Positions 25,301-36,259 of a stretch of 64,000 nt of DNA are shown here, in pieces; the first letter of the stretch is position 1, and each line of letters starts with the position of its first letter. The stretch lies in NCBI RefSeq assembly GCF_003073045.1, contig NC_037592.1, positions 17,875,844-17,939,843 of the forward strand, in the 5' to 3' direction. Source of the DNA: Pomacea canaliculata. Taxonomy: Eukaryota > Mollusca > Gastropoda > Architaenioglossa > Ampullariidae. The notes under the pieces are model-generated. The model was not told the DNA's origin. It saw nothing but the letters and a program-made list of their open reading frames with translations, and made no database searches. A program made the position numbers and the translations under genes.

Positions 25301-27109
25301 GACAGTTCAGTATCCGAATCATATTGTGCTTACTATGGGAAAAAAGTTGTCGAAACATTATTAGCAAACCACATTTTCAGCTTCAGCTTCAAACACCCAG
25401 CTGTTCCTCGTGAATTTCCAAAACAGAGCAAGCGAAAAGTTTGTGACTAATGTGACACGAACATCTGCAGCAAACGACGGGTGCCTTAGCAAAGCCTGAT
25501 GCTTGATCGTTGGCATCAACATTGATCGACTTTCAGAAATCTTAGATTTTGTCGATGTACATATTATTTTATTATTTTAGTATTGAATATTCAGATAAAC
25601 AGATAAACGGATTTAGCTCGCATTTCTAGAGTTCACTGCATGGGTAACTTCAAAGTTTTGATGAGAACGAACATGCAGTGCTGGCATGCTTACAATTTGT
25701 GTCCTAGAGTGTCACTATTACTTGACAAATTTGTGCTTCATTTTTAATGCATATTTGTTGATGAGCCAGCAAAATATGCCAAAGAACTGAAAGTAGGATA
25801 AAAAGTTTTAAAATAATCATTCCGCAGTTTGAATTTCACAAGACGCCCCATTTTTGCCGCCAGAGTTGGAAAAAAAGTCAGAAGAGCTTCACGCATTATG
25901 AAATGCCTTAAAAAATTCGTAGCCTCGTACTAAAAGAAAATATCCATGCTTTATTAATAAGAATATGTTCCAATATGTTTTAAATCAGACAAAACAATTT
26001 TAAGTCTTTTTAATTATTTGGAATGGGATACAATTGCAGTTCAAGAATGTAAATTTTTATCCACCATCAATACTAATGAAATAATAAACGACTTTGACCA
26101 GTTAAAAAAATAGAAGAATAGAAAATCAAATATGTTTTCTTTTTTACGTGAAGAAGGATGCCCTCATCAACGCCCTAATTTGTACCCTTGACCGGCTTTA
26201 CGGAAAATAAGGGTACATTTCAACAAGTGTACCCTAAGTTTACAGAAATAACTAAACGTTTTCTAACAGATTTACTTAAAAACAATATGTCACAACTCTA
26301 CAAAAAAAGTATTATGCCAAGATGTTCTCTACAATGAATACAATTTCGGAAAAGAAAGGGAACAAAAATATCACACGACGCATTTTATTGCAAGCTCCTT
26401 AATTTGTTGTCCTGACTGCTTGACTTATAAGTGTCAATTAGGTGTTAACTATATTGCACCCGATATCTGTTTATTAATTTGAGCTTGACTTTTATTTTGT
26501 CTTTATTTAATTTGATATGCTTTGCTGTAATTCTATAGTGCGCGCACTGTGAGTGAGAGAGAGAGAGAGAGAAACGTTATCACATTAATACATACCCGTG
26601 CTCATGTTAGCGCTGGGCACTTTTGAAACTAGACGACTCTCTTCTCTGAATATAATATTCAGAGTAGACTGTAAACTCAATCTGCAGGTGTGTGTGTGAT
26701 GTTTGTACCTGAAAGCAATTAGACCATATACCAGAAAAGCGTTTAACGACTAACCTTTAGAATATCTTATTAAACCTCCATACAGTCCGAGATCAGACCC
26801 TAAGCCTGACAAAGACGCGAGTCAAAGAGTCAAACGGCGGACAAAATTAAGGCTTTAGTCAGGGATAGTGTTTTTTTACTTGATTACGGGGTTTGGACTT
26901 TCCTTCAGTTTTATGGGCTTGTCTGCTAGAGCGAGAATATCATCTAGTGTCATAACCTGGTTTACTGCAATTGATTACTAGATAAAGTGTATACTTCCCA
27001 TTAACTAGACAGGATCGAGTTACTACTCGCATAAAACGAACTTTCATTTTTATGGATAACTGGTCGACTTCTCAAGTTTCGAAGAACTGAGTGTCGAGCT
27101 ATCTGTTCC

Positions 27110-28046
27110 GTTGTGGTTATTTTTAATGTTGTTGGAATTATGGAATCTACCAGATGATTGGAAAATTGCAGAGGTCAGTTTTGTTCAAGAAAGGTTTAAA
27201 GTCTAATCCTTTTAATAATTAGAGACTGGTCGTTTCACATCGACCATGGATATAATGAGTAAAGTTTTGGAGAGTGTGGTTAGAGACGCTCTAGTTAAAC
27301 ATTTTGTTGATAATGGAATATACACAGAATATCAGAATGGTTTCGGGAATAATTAATAGATCTTTGTATTTATTGTTTGAAGAATATAGGCCTGCACGTG
27401 CCAATAATTTTAAGTTTTAGCAAAAGACAGCTTCTTTGTGAATGAAACTAATGTGTAATCAATTTTTTCAGTGGTGTGAATAAAATAGAAGGTACGGTAC
27501 TGCAAAAGATAACAATACAAAGACTGGTCATTTATTTTTGACATCTCTGTGCGACTGTGCGCAGCTATTTACTAGGGCGCGCCTTTGCGCTGAATGCGCG
27601 GTCTGCGTGATCCAATTAAGTCTGTGGTTGGCATTATTAGGAGGAGTACGTATACTATGAATTATTTGAATAGGGAGACTTGTTAAAATTGTTCGAAGCA
27701 CTTGTGCATCCACACTTGGAATATCGCAGAGTGATCTGTTCGTTTTTTTAAGATGCAACGATTGATGTCAGCAGAAAGTGTACAAAGACGTATATACGTA
27801 CTATATATATAATTGCTTGTAGAATATGTACATTATATATTTCTTATTCCGACTTTGAAGGATCGAGGAGAATTAGGGGAGTCCAAATGCTTAAGATATT
27901 CTGTGAATGCAATGATGTCGATATCCATGTATTTTTCTCTTAGCATTACTACAGAAATTCAGAAGGGAAAGTTTTTATCAGAGTTCTACTCGACGCAAAT
28001 GCTATATATTTTTCACAAATATATTAAATTGCTCGATCCCTTCTGA
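27110..28046 (+). mobile_element. Decayed CR1/L2-like LINE, reverse transcriptase 3' part
   Basis: Broken but ordered reverse transcriptase remnants are visible: PDDWKIAEV then SKVLESVV and DNGIYTEYQNGF (fingers/palm side), LFEALVHPHLEYRRV (thumb side), SAESVQRR, and IPTLKDRGELGESK (the usual 'LpTLkyRReRGD' stretch). Order and spacing fit a non-LTR element without RNase H, of the CR1/L2/Jockey kind. Several stops and frame changes mark it as an old dead copy. It ends about 250 bp before the ISL2EU nuclease gene. Confidence 0.75.
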
Positions 28047-28299
28047 TTAACATCGAATATGCACCAAAATTGAATAGTTTCAATAACTTTCTGTTACATT
28101 CCGAAATTTATAGATCTGTTTTACAGTTTTAGCGGTTAATAAAATGTAATGTGAAACAGACACAATTTTATTAACTCTATAGGCGGTGGTGGGGCCGGGT
28201 GCGATCGAGGCCTATATTCGCCTTTTCGTAATGAGGTGCGCGGAAAGAGATGCGCAGAAACGGGAAACCATTGCTACTTCCTGTTTACATTTCGCGAAC

Positions 28300-31200
28300 A
28301 TGGCTGAAACATCTACTCCATCTGTGTTCTCGCGAAATCTGCAATGCGTACCAGATATTTCTTTCAAAGAAATTGAATTATTTAGTTCCAGAAGCTCGGC
28401 AAAACGCAATCACGAGCGTGGATACAATTATTTCGCCGAGAAATATATATTCGACGTTCGGGGTAAGCAGACACTTGGCAGAGTGAATGTGGAATTGTGA
28501 TTCCAGCTTTTTGTCTGAATGTGCCATTGACTGTCAGTCTCATAAATAAAATTGCAAAAAATTAAATATATTCTTACATCAGAAATATATTACAACATAT
28601 ACTGAGGTAGATTTTGGTGAGATAAAATTAATTTTAAGCAGTGAAAGGTAAAACGTGCATTGTTTTTTACATTTGCGGTAAACTGGCGTCTATCCAGGCT
28701 TTTTTTTTTACTTGTTTGCTGTTGTTTTATTTAAGGTATTTTATCATTTGTGTCTGGTCCTGTGATGCTTTTTCTGCACATGGATGTATTATTATTATTA
28801 TTATTTTTTTTTTAAATACAGTTGCACCGAATCCCAACAACGATGGGTGTCGAGCAACATCTCGATGCTACAGGTCATACACGAAAAGTGGAATTCCCCA
28901 CACACTTGAAGTTAGTGATGGTGAAAAATTTCTTCTCGCTGAAATAATTGTTTAAAAGGCATAGTGAAACACAATTTCACAGAGGACAGATAGTATAATA
29001 AACTTTCTTTTCCTAATGCATTTTCTGAAAATTCTATGATAATGTTTTCATCAAAGTAAACACTGTTAAATTGAAATTGTTTTATTGTGGTTACCAGGTC
29101 TCAATAAGTGCCACAAAAGCAATCTCTAATGGATGCTGCACGTGTGCTAATGGGCAAAGTGGGCACTGTGGACACATTGTGGGCTTGCTCTTCTTGCTCA
29201 CTTTAAGATAACAGGAGCAAACTACATTCCTGAGGTAATCTTGATAATGAAGAGGGATGGTCTGAGACTATTTCTAGGTGAAATATTTTTTATCAAGTGT
29301 TTCTTATGTTCAAAATGATAGAAAATTAAGAAAAAAATTTGCAAGCAGGTATTACTTCTTTGCTATGTAATATTCCATCATCTACATCAGTTTCTCATTT
29401 GCAGGATGCTGCAAAAACATCACTGCCCAGACATGGCACATCCCCAGAGGAGAAAAGATAAGAGGGAGGCAGTGGATGAAATCAAATCCACAGTTTTAAG
29501 TCTGACAAGAAGTCAGACCGTAGTATTTGTAGTACATACAGGTACAATCCATTGTCTTCAGAGTTTCCATCTGCCCTTCACCTTGTTGAGAGTTTAAAAG
29601 CTGCCACAGCTAGTAAGTTCCTGTTGTTTTATTAAGAATTTTATTTGTTGTGTTGTACAAGATCTGCATAACGAGAACTTTATGCTTTAACAAAAGAGAC
29701 ATTTATACTTGACAAGACCATACAAAAGATAAATTTCATTATTTGTTTATTCTGTAAGAAATGATTCCAGAACAATTTTTTCCATTCAGAGTAGAATAAG
29801 CAGTAATTTAGCATGCATTATATTTATACACACACATCTATGTTGTCATACATGATAAATTACTCTTGCTCATCATATAATAATTAATAGCCTCTTAAGA
29901 CCATACAAAAGATAAATTTCATTATTTGTTTATTCTGTAAGAAATGATTCCAGAACATTTTTTTCCATTCGGAGTAGAATTTAATTGCATGCATTATATA
30001 TATATATACACACACATCTATGTTGTCATACATGATAAATTACTCTTGCTCATCATATAATAATTAATAGCCTCTTAAAATTTTATTTTAGTTTTATGAG
30101 TACAGAATTACAACATTTCATTCCACAGCAATGATGCCATTCTCTATAAGTAAGAAGCAGACTCCAATGGTTGATACCAAATATGGTAAATATCCGAGGG
30201 GCAGTACACTGGCACATCAGCAAAAACTTCATGACAGCTTCATCATGAACTTCACTGAACTAGCCACATTTCCTGATCTTCCCCTAAGGAATGTGATGTC
30301 AGGAGATATTCCTGATTTATCAGAAGAAAAGAAGTACCTTTTAACCTCACTCAAAGTTTGTTTTCCCCATTGTCATTTATCATTTATTAGATACATTAAA
30401 ATTTTATAAGTGGAAAGTGAAATTAGCTGTCCTGTCCAAGTCATCTTTATTCCTCACCTCTTCTTTCATACAAATGGGTACAGTTTATGATTTAAAAAGT
30501 TAAGCTTTGATATTAAACATTGTCTTTTGAAGGATTCTCATTGGCACTTACATGGATAAAGAGAGTGGTATCTAGGACAATGGAGAATGTTTGCCTGCAT
30601 TAAAGAATCATTTTCATCTTTTTTTATTGCTATTGCATATTCTCTTCCAAAGTGCTTGGTATAGCCCAAAGTTCATGTGTTTATGTGCATTTATTCTTTA
30701 TGGATTTCAAATTATTTTTGCAGGTCACTCAGCAAGAATCTGTTGTAATAGAAAGGGATACACGACTACAGTCGAATTGTCCCTTGTGGCACAAGCTGCG
30801 ACAACACCGCATCACTGCTTCTGTTGTAGCAGATGTCGCAAAAAGGAAGAAAGGTTAGGTTTTTGTTCCAGTTGTTGTAGTAAGTGCAGCTATATGAAAT
30901 AATAGTGAAAGATGGCACTCTTCGGTAGCTGGCACAGTGTATTGTTTATAATGTTAATGAGGAAATGTAATGATGAGGCAACACACAAGAAAGCAGCATA
31001 ATTTACTGTCTCTTCCGAATCAAGATTAGTTTCTTAGACTTCATTTATACTGTCAGGACATTAATGCACATAATGTATGTTATAAGTAACTAATTGTTGA
31101 ATAGCTTACATCATTATTAATGTCACCTAAAGATAAATCAGTGTGATTTATACCATATACAGAGACTAGTACATCTTTCTAACATTTACTGCCAATGCAG

Positions 31201-32090
31201 AGAGAATGCCCTTTTCATTTTAAAAGTAAGTTGTCTTAAGTAGACAATTGCAATGTTTAACTCAAATAATTAATTATGATTCTTCAGATTTCCAAGCCTT
31301 GTCTAAAAGACTTAAATCTTCAAAGACAAAAATGACACAGGCCATGAAAGATGGCATTAAAAATGAGCCTCTGGCAGCTGAGGCATACAGTAATGTGAGT
31401 ACACAGAAACAGCTACAGGACTAAATTATTTTGTAAAAGCACATATGCAGATCTGATTATTTATTTTAACAGTTACAAGAGAAAAATATTTAACAAGTAT
31501 ATTTAAATAAACTGGATCTAAAGCACACCAATCTCTTAATATAGTGATCTTGGTGTGATTTGGAGCTCTATTAATGTACACATGCAATTTAATGTACATG
31601 ATGGGAAGCCCTAAAATTTTAATTATACTCCACTATATGTACATATTCTATTGTTCTGGTCACAAGTAACTTAACTATTTTCATTATCTGTCTAGATGAA
31701 GGGAATACTGTCAACCTGTATCCAGCAGGAATTATCATACACCCAGATGCATTCTGGTTGGCAGCAAGTCCAGATAGAAAAGTGTATGACCAGTCCAGAA
31801 CACAAGATCCCTTTGGACTGTTAGAAATAAAGTGTCCAAGCATGTCCACAAGAAGATCACTTGAGGAACTACCCTATTTGGAAGAAGTCAATGGAAAGCT
31901 TCAGCTTAAAAGAAGTGACCGTTACTATTATCAGATACAAATGCAGCTGGCTGTAACAGGTCTAGAATGGTGTGACTTTTTTGTGTGGTCCGTAGATGCT
32001 TGCCACCTGGAGACAATAAACTTTGATCAAAATTTCTGGAATGGGGTAAAAAATGCAGTTGATACATTCTTTTTTACCTATCACCTATAA
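28300..32090 (+). CDS. SWIM zinc-finger / YqaJ-type nuclease protein of the ISL2EU element (apparently disrupted)
   Basis: Predicted exons: 28300-28462, 28822-28949, 29098-29234, 29405-29612, 30129-30355, 30724-30853, 31288-31389 and 31696-32090. Exon 1 starts at GCGAACATGGCT. Exon 3 encodes a SWIM zinc finger, CTCANGQSGHCGH (C-x-C-xn-C-x-H). The last exon carries the YqaJ/lambda-exonuclease-like core: WLAASPD (metal-binding Asp), LLEIKCP (E-x-K) and YYYQIQMQLAVTG. The family is a PD-(D/E)xK nuclease first known from phage recombination modules. In the element it probably processes DNA ends during transposition (inference). Frame continuity fails once at the end of the SWIM exon (the HFKITGANYIPE stretch reads in another frame) and twice in exon 4, where KDKREAVDEIK is out of frame with its flanks. 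Donors at 28949 and 30355 are weak. It is therefore either a decaying gene or contains sequence errors. Confidence 0.75.
29714..30079. repeat. 183-bp tandem duplication in a nuclease-gene intron
   Basis: Two adjacent units (29714-29896 and 29897-30079) both begin AAGACCATACAAAAGATAAA and end TAATTAATAGCCTCTTAA. They differ at only a handful of positions plus a short indel in the centre, so the duplication is recent. It lies wholly in the intron between nuclease exons 4 and 5. Confidence 0.92.
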
Positions 32091-32151
32091 GAAAACAGCT
32101 GGTTTCCGTGTTGATCTTTCTCGATATCATCCACTGGTAGTATACCATAGC

Positions 32152-35100
32152 CTACATTTCTTGATCAGGATCATCTGAGGCATTGGGTGCATATTTGGTG
32201 ACAAGAGGAGGGTTAAAGTTTGTAAGGAGAACAGCTACAGTCCATAACTGATTCAAGCTACCACATAAGGTCAAAGGAATCTTTCCGTGAAAAAGCCTAT
32301 ACTCTTTGACTCTGCGGATTGCTCGCTCCACATGTACTCGTAGTGAACTGATACTTTGGTTGGCTGTGACTTCACTTTCAGAAAACTGACCCTTTCCTGA
32401 TAAAAAAGCAGGCATGTTTAATGAAATATTTTTCTTTGCCAGGATATTTTGTATGTTGAAACCTTTGTCGCTCATTACAGAATCTCCAGGTTCCAGCAAG
32501 TCAATTAGGCCAGAAAGCTGCGTTATTTCAGAGTCAGACATGCTGCCTGAATAAAGTTTGGATACAAAGGTCACTGACCCATGTGGTGATATACCTATCA
32601 AAGACTTGAGTGTTGCCTGACCTTTGTAGTTGGAGTAGAACTGACTGCTTCTCACTAATGAAGAAGGGTTCTGCATAAACAACTCAGTGCAGTCTACAAT
32701 TATTCTTGTTTTTGGAAAAGTAGCTTTGAAGTCATCTGGCATATACTCGTCTATTTCTTCCCTAGATAGCCAGATATTCATGCTGCCAAGAATGGTATAC
32801 AAAAAATTTGCCCACGCATTGATTTTAGTGCTCACAGAGGATGCGCTAATTGCAAAGCGATCTGAGAGATCTGTTATTAATAGACCCAGTCTCAGCCGCA
32901 CAAGAAACATAAACAGTTCATCAATAAGCTGCATATTTCCATTTGGACGTCTCATGCAAAGTTTTTCGCCTGATTTGCCATATGCCTGGTACATTCCTTT
33001 TGCATGTGGCTCAAGAAACATATAAAATATTTTTAATACTTTGTAACTGGGAAATCCAGTGTAAAACTGTATTTTAGCATCATCATGTGCATACCGTTCT
33101 AATCCAAATTTTTCAATTTTGCTACTGCTCTCCAAAGTTTGTACATGTTGTTCTAACTGTCGTATCCTCTCTTCAAGAGCTTTATTTTTTTCTTTTTCTT
33201 TGGAGAGCTGCTCTTCAATAGAGGGGATGCTTACTGCTGCAGGCTCTTCATCTGCTGTTGCAGGCTCTGTGTCTGCTGTTGTAGGCTCTGCGTCTGCTGT
33301 TGCAGGCTCTGAGTCTGCTGTTGCAGGCTCTGCGTCCACGTTTTCACTGATAAAAAGGAAAATCATTTTACTACATGAAATGACTGATTTTGCACAATTC
33401 ACTTAGCAATATTTGACAGGGGTTAACCTGCAGTAATTTCTGCAATCAGATGAGCAGAAGTGAACCTACTTAATTCAGTAAATGACAGATCACTTGCAAG
33501 ATATTTTGATATACAGATCTTTTTTGTTCATCTCATGAATACACTAGGAATGTGAGTGTTTTGTGTTTTTTTGTGATTTGAGTTGTGAGTTGTAAACTGA
33601 AAATATGTTTTGAGACTTGTTAATAGTCAAAGTATCTGAATAATGATTACACAATTTCTATTGTTATAATGCAGTGGTTCTCAAAGTTTTTCAGACCGCG
33701 GACCACTTTACTTCAGTAAAAACTATGGCGGACCACCAAGGCCTAAGTAAAAAATATGGCGGACCACCAAGGCCTAAAAATCAGTCTGTACTATGTATTT
33801 CAAATTTAAATTGCCGCATTTGTCTCATTACAATTCAAAACTAAATGTACTTTTGTAAAAGTAGTATAGTAATAAGATAACATAAAACTGCGTACCTCGT
33901 TCTTTGTAATTAAAATGTTAATTAAAGGAATGCATCACTTTAAACATCACTTTGCTGACATATGACGACTGTCAGCCGGGGACCACCTGACTTATGCCTG
34001 CGGACCACTAGTGGTCCACGGACCACACTTTGAGAACCACTGTTATAATGTGTTAATATTATTACATATTTTTTAACAGTGATGATATTAAATTTGATTT
34101 GTAAAAATCACTTTGCATTTACCTTTTATTTCTATGTAAGATTTGGACAGCGATTTCCATGCACTACACATCTGAACTGATCAATACTTTTTTCTTTAAA
34201 ATACGCATTCTCATCTTGTGTAAAGCAAACAGGTAGTTCACAATAAATGGGATTGAAAGACAAAACAATTCAGACAGTTGTAGCACAGTTGCATACCAAT
34301 AAAAAAAAAACAAACCACAGAATGCAATATCCTTATAAAGAAAAATGATTAATTAATCACACTCTCTGTTTTCATTACAAGATCATTCATTAATACAATG
34401 CAAAAAAAGTTTACCTCTGATTTGTGTTGGTATTTGCTTGTGAAATGGGATGACGAACTGCAGGCTGCTTTCTCTCTTTTCCACGTTGAAAGTTGTTCCA
34501 TGTAAACAAACTTGGTACAGCATCTGATTTTAGTCTCCTTTGTTTTCCTTTTAAGGTCAAAGGGCGAAAATCTTCTGGCACAAAGTGCCTGCTACAAACC
34601 CTTGTCCAATTTCTGACCTGAGAAAAAAACGTAGTCATGTGTTGTTAACATAAACATTTACCAAAAAACATGTAAGATTTTATGCTTATGATTTTGTCTT
34701 TAAGCCGTTTTTAAAATGATATTCACGACATTACTTTTAATCACTGTTGACTATGTTGTGAAACTAATAATCCTTATGTTTAAATTAGTTTATGTATGAT
34801 AGAGTGTAAATGAATGGCGACTGATTCACAATTAATTAGTCATGCAGCAGCAGCAAAGATATATAGGTTTAACTACAAAATAAGTTGTAATACTTGTAAT
34901 ATATGTCCACCTTTTTGAACATTTCTGGTGCATTTTAATATAATAACACTTAATAATACAATGTAATGCGTTTTCGGTAATACGAAATGGCTATGCCCAC
35001 ATGCTGTAAGTTTAAACTACGAACACAATAAGTATTCTGAAATCAGAATTTTAAATCAATTAGAAAGATTAACGATGATTCAGATAGCATGGAAAAAAGT

Positions 35101-35333
35101 GATGTTGCGAAAGAAGAAAATGACTAATAGTGATAGGGAATTTGAAACCTCGATCATGCTTACCCGAAAGAGTGGTCCTGATCGTCTCTCCGAATTCTTA
35201 CAAGCCAAAGCTTCTTCATTTGTTCATCCTTCGGAAATATATGAAAGGATAATGCTGGGCATTTGTAGGCTTTAACTGTACACTGAGGTACACAGCAAAA
35301 TCGACTATCATTGTTAATTTTAAGAGCCGGCAT
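32152..35333 (-). CDS. THAP-domain DDE transposase of the ISL2EU element (520 aa, open frame)
   Basis: Three exons join in frame: 35333-35164, 34612-34415 and 33346-32152. The start ATG opens MPALKINNDSRF. Residues about 13-75 form a THAP zinc finger of C2CH type: CCVPQC, then FHIFPKDEQMKKLWL, then after the first splice NWTRVCSRHF. Next come a basic stretch, an acidic 7-residue tandem repeat (EPATAD units) and a coiled coil (KEKEKNKALEERIRQLEQHV). The DDE_Tnp_4-like catalytic domain then shows the triad in RIIVDCTELF (D), SVMSDKGFNIQ (D) and HVERAIRRVKEYRLF (E). DNA cleavage and joining at the element ends is its expected role, with THAP binding the terminal repeats. I use an acceptor 5 bp downstream of the first AG because only that keeps phase and gives a normal THAP sequence. 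No stop or frameshift was seen. Confidence 0.88.
33243..33339 (-). repeat. 21-bp minisatellite inside the transposase exon
   Basis: About 4.6 units of a 21-bp repeat (GCTCTGCGTCTGCTGTTGCAG type on the plus strand) encode the 7-residue EPATAD-x repeats between the THAP and coiled-coil parts. The unit length keeps the reading frame, so copy number could vary without breaking the protein. Confidence 0.9.
33672..34042. mobile_element. hAT MITE nested in the transposase intron
   Basis: A 371-bp element with perfect 16-bp inverted ends CAGTGGTTCTCAAAGT / ACTTTGAGAACCACTG. It is flanked by identical 8-mers TTATAATG (33664-33671 and 34043-34050). Inside the left half ATGGCGGACCACCAAGGCC is tandemly repeated. 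The ends and 8-bp duplication identify a non-autonomous hAT element. The perfect target duplication implies a fairly recent insertion, later than the ISL2EU copy it interrupts. Confidence 0.95.
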
Positions 35334-35629
35334 GGTCGAAGAACGCTACGTGCATCAACAGTAAACATCAAAACCGGAAGTGGTCTAGATTTTTTGTGGG
35401 GTGAAGGTCATCTGCATGCATAATTTTCCGAAATCATAGTATAAGTTCGTGGCCAGTCTTTACTGTTATTCTTATTTGTGGGAACCTTCGGTCATAGACA
35501 CTTATAAAGAATGTTTTTGAAGTCGATACAGAGCTGACTGATACCGAAATTGTACCCCAGGTTGATTATTGTATTAGTATTATAAATTTATTTTCCTTTT
35601 ATGACACTCCGTCTGAGAGCATACTATTT

Positions 35630-35750
35630 TGCCTATCTTCTCGACATGGTTCCAGTGATTATTCTTGTTTGGTTCTGGATTTTGTCCAGGGTCTGTTGGT
35701 GTGTCGTAAGATGATTGAAGTAGGTTTTTTAAAGTTCTCTAATCACAGAC
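35630..35750 (-). mobile_element. LINE fragment, reverse transcriptase thumb
   Basis: Read on the minus strand this gives QTLDKIQNQTRIITGTMSR, the end of the thumb region of I/Nimb-type LINEs. The same segment occurs at about 37340-37450 with roughly 20 percent difference by eye, so this is a separate copy of the same family. Confidence 0.7.
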
Positions 35751-36259
35751 TTTTATGCTAAGGCGGACGTATATAAAACAAATCCGTAACAGTTGGTTTA
35801 GATCGGTGGCGAGAGGCCCAGCAACCGGAAGCGGCAGGGACAGCGCATTATGGGTACGACCATGTTGTTTACAATAGCTACCATTTAAAACCCAAATAAT
35901 TGTAACAAAGATTATATATGTGACCGTTAAGGGACTTTTCTCTATTGTTCTGCATTAACCTTTTTGGTGGTGCTTATATGGTGTTGATCTCACATCGTAA
36001 CCGAAAACACAACCTGATCAGATCGGGATGACAGTGGACTGCATGTACTCGTGTGAAAGTCATGGTAAAGTACATATCTCGATCACTGCAAAACAAAACA
36101 GTTAAAGCTTTTGTTTGCAACACTTCAGAAGCAAACAAAATGTTCATAACAGTGGCCTTATAGATGTCTAATAATCTTTTAATAGCAAATGAAGATACAT
36201 TTAACATATATTGCGTCAATATAATTTAAAGACCGTTTAGAAAACGGATCTATTATACA

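Larger units (their letters stand above)
17969..27100. other. Long gene-free stretch
   Basis: No exon is recognisable on either strand. The AT-rich segments 18.0-19.3, 20.7-22.0 and 25.5-27.0 kb alternate with more GC-balanced islands at 22.3-23.3 and 24.1-25.3 kb, whose open frames show no domains. Simple tracts include CT-rich DNA near 19780, T runs near 22993 and 23606, and GA repeats near 26551-26572. Two local oddities are listed separately (20403-20735 and 22215-22313). Confidence 0.45.
28300..35333. mobile_element. ISL2EU-class DNA transposon (two convergent genes), minimum extent
   Basis: Two genes face each other with 61 bp between their stop codons: a SWIM + YqaJ-nuclease gene (plus) and a THAP + coiled-coil + DDE transposase (minus). 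As I recall the Repbase classification, a transposase paired with a separate YqaJ-type nuclease protein marks the eukaryotic ISL2EU superfamily, here the THAP-bearing form. The span given runs from start codon to start codon. I searched by eye for terminal inverted repeats just outside (28150-28300 and 35333-35900) and could not define them, so the true ends are unknown. The transposase frame is open while the nuclease gene has about three frame breaks. A hAT MITE and a 183-bp tandem duplication are later changes inside it. Confidence 0.75.

Noticed and set aside
29714-30079. Repeat array that might be CRISPR-like
   Set aside because: Only two long AT-rich units with no spacers, in a eukaryotic intron; a plain tandem duplication.
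28300-32090. YqaJ nuclease as an integrated phage or viral gene
   Set aside because: It has spliceosomal introns, a SWIM finger and a convergent THAP transposase partner, which fit a eukaryotic DNA transposon. No capsid, polymerase or other viral genes are nearby.
28150-35900. Terminal inverted repeats of the ISL2EU element
   Set aside because: GGTGGTGGGG-type sequence near 28185 and GGTGGCGAG near 35815 looked promising but are direct rather than inverted and too weak to call.
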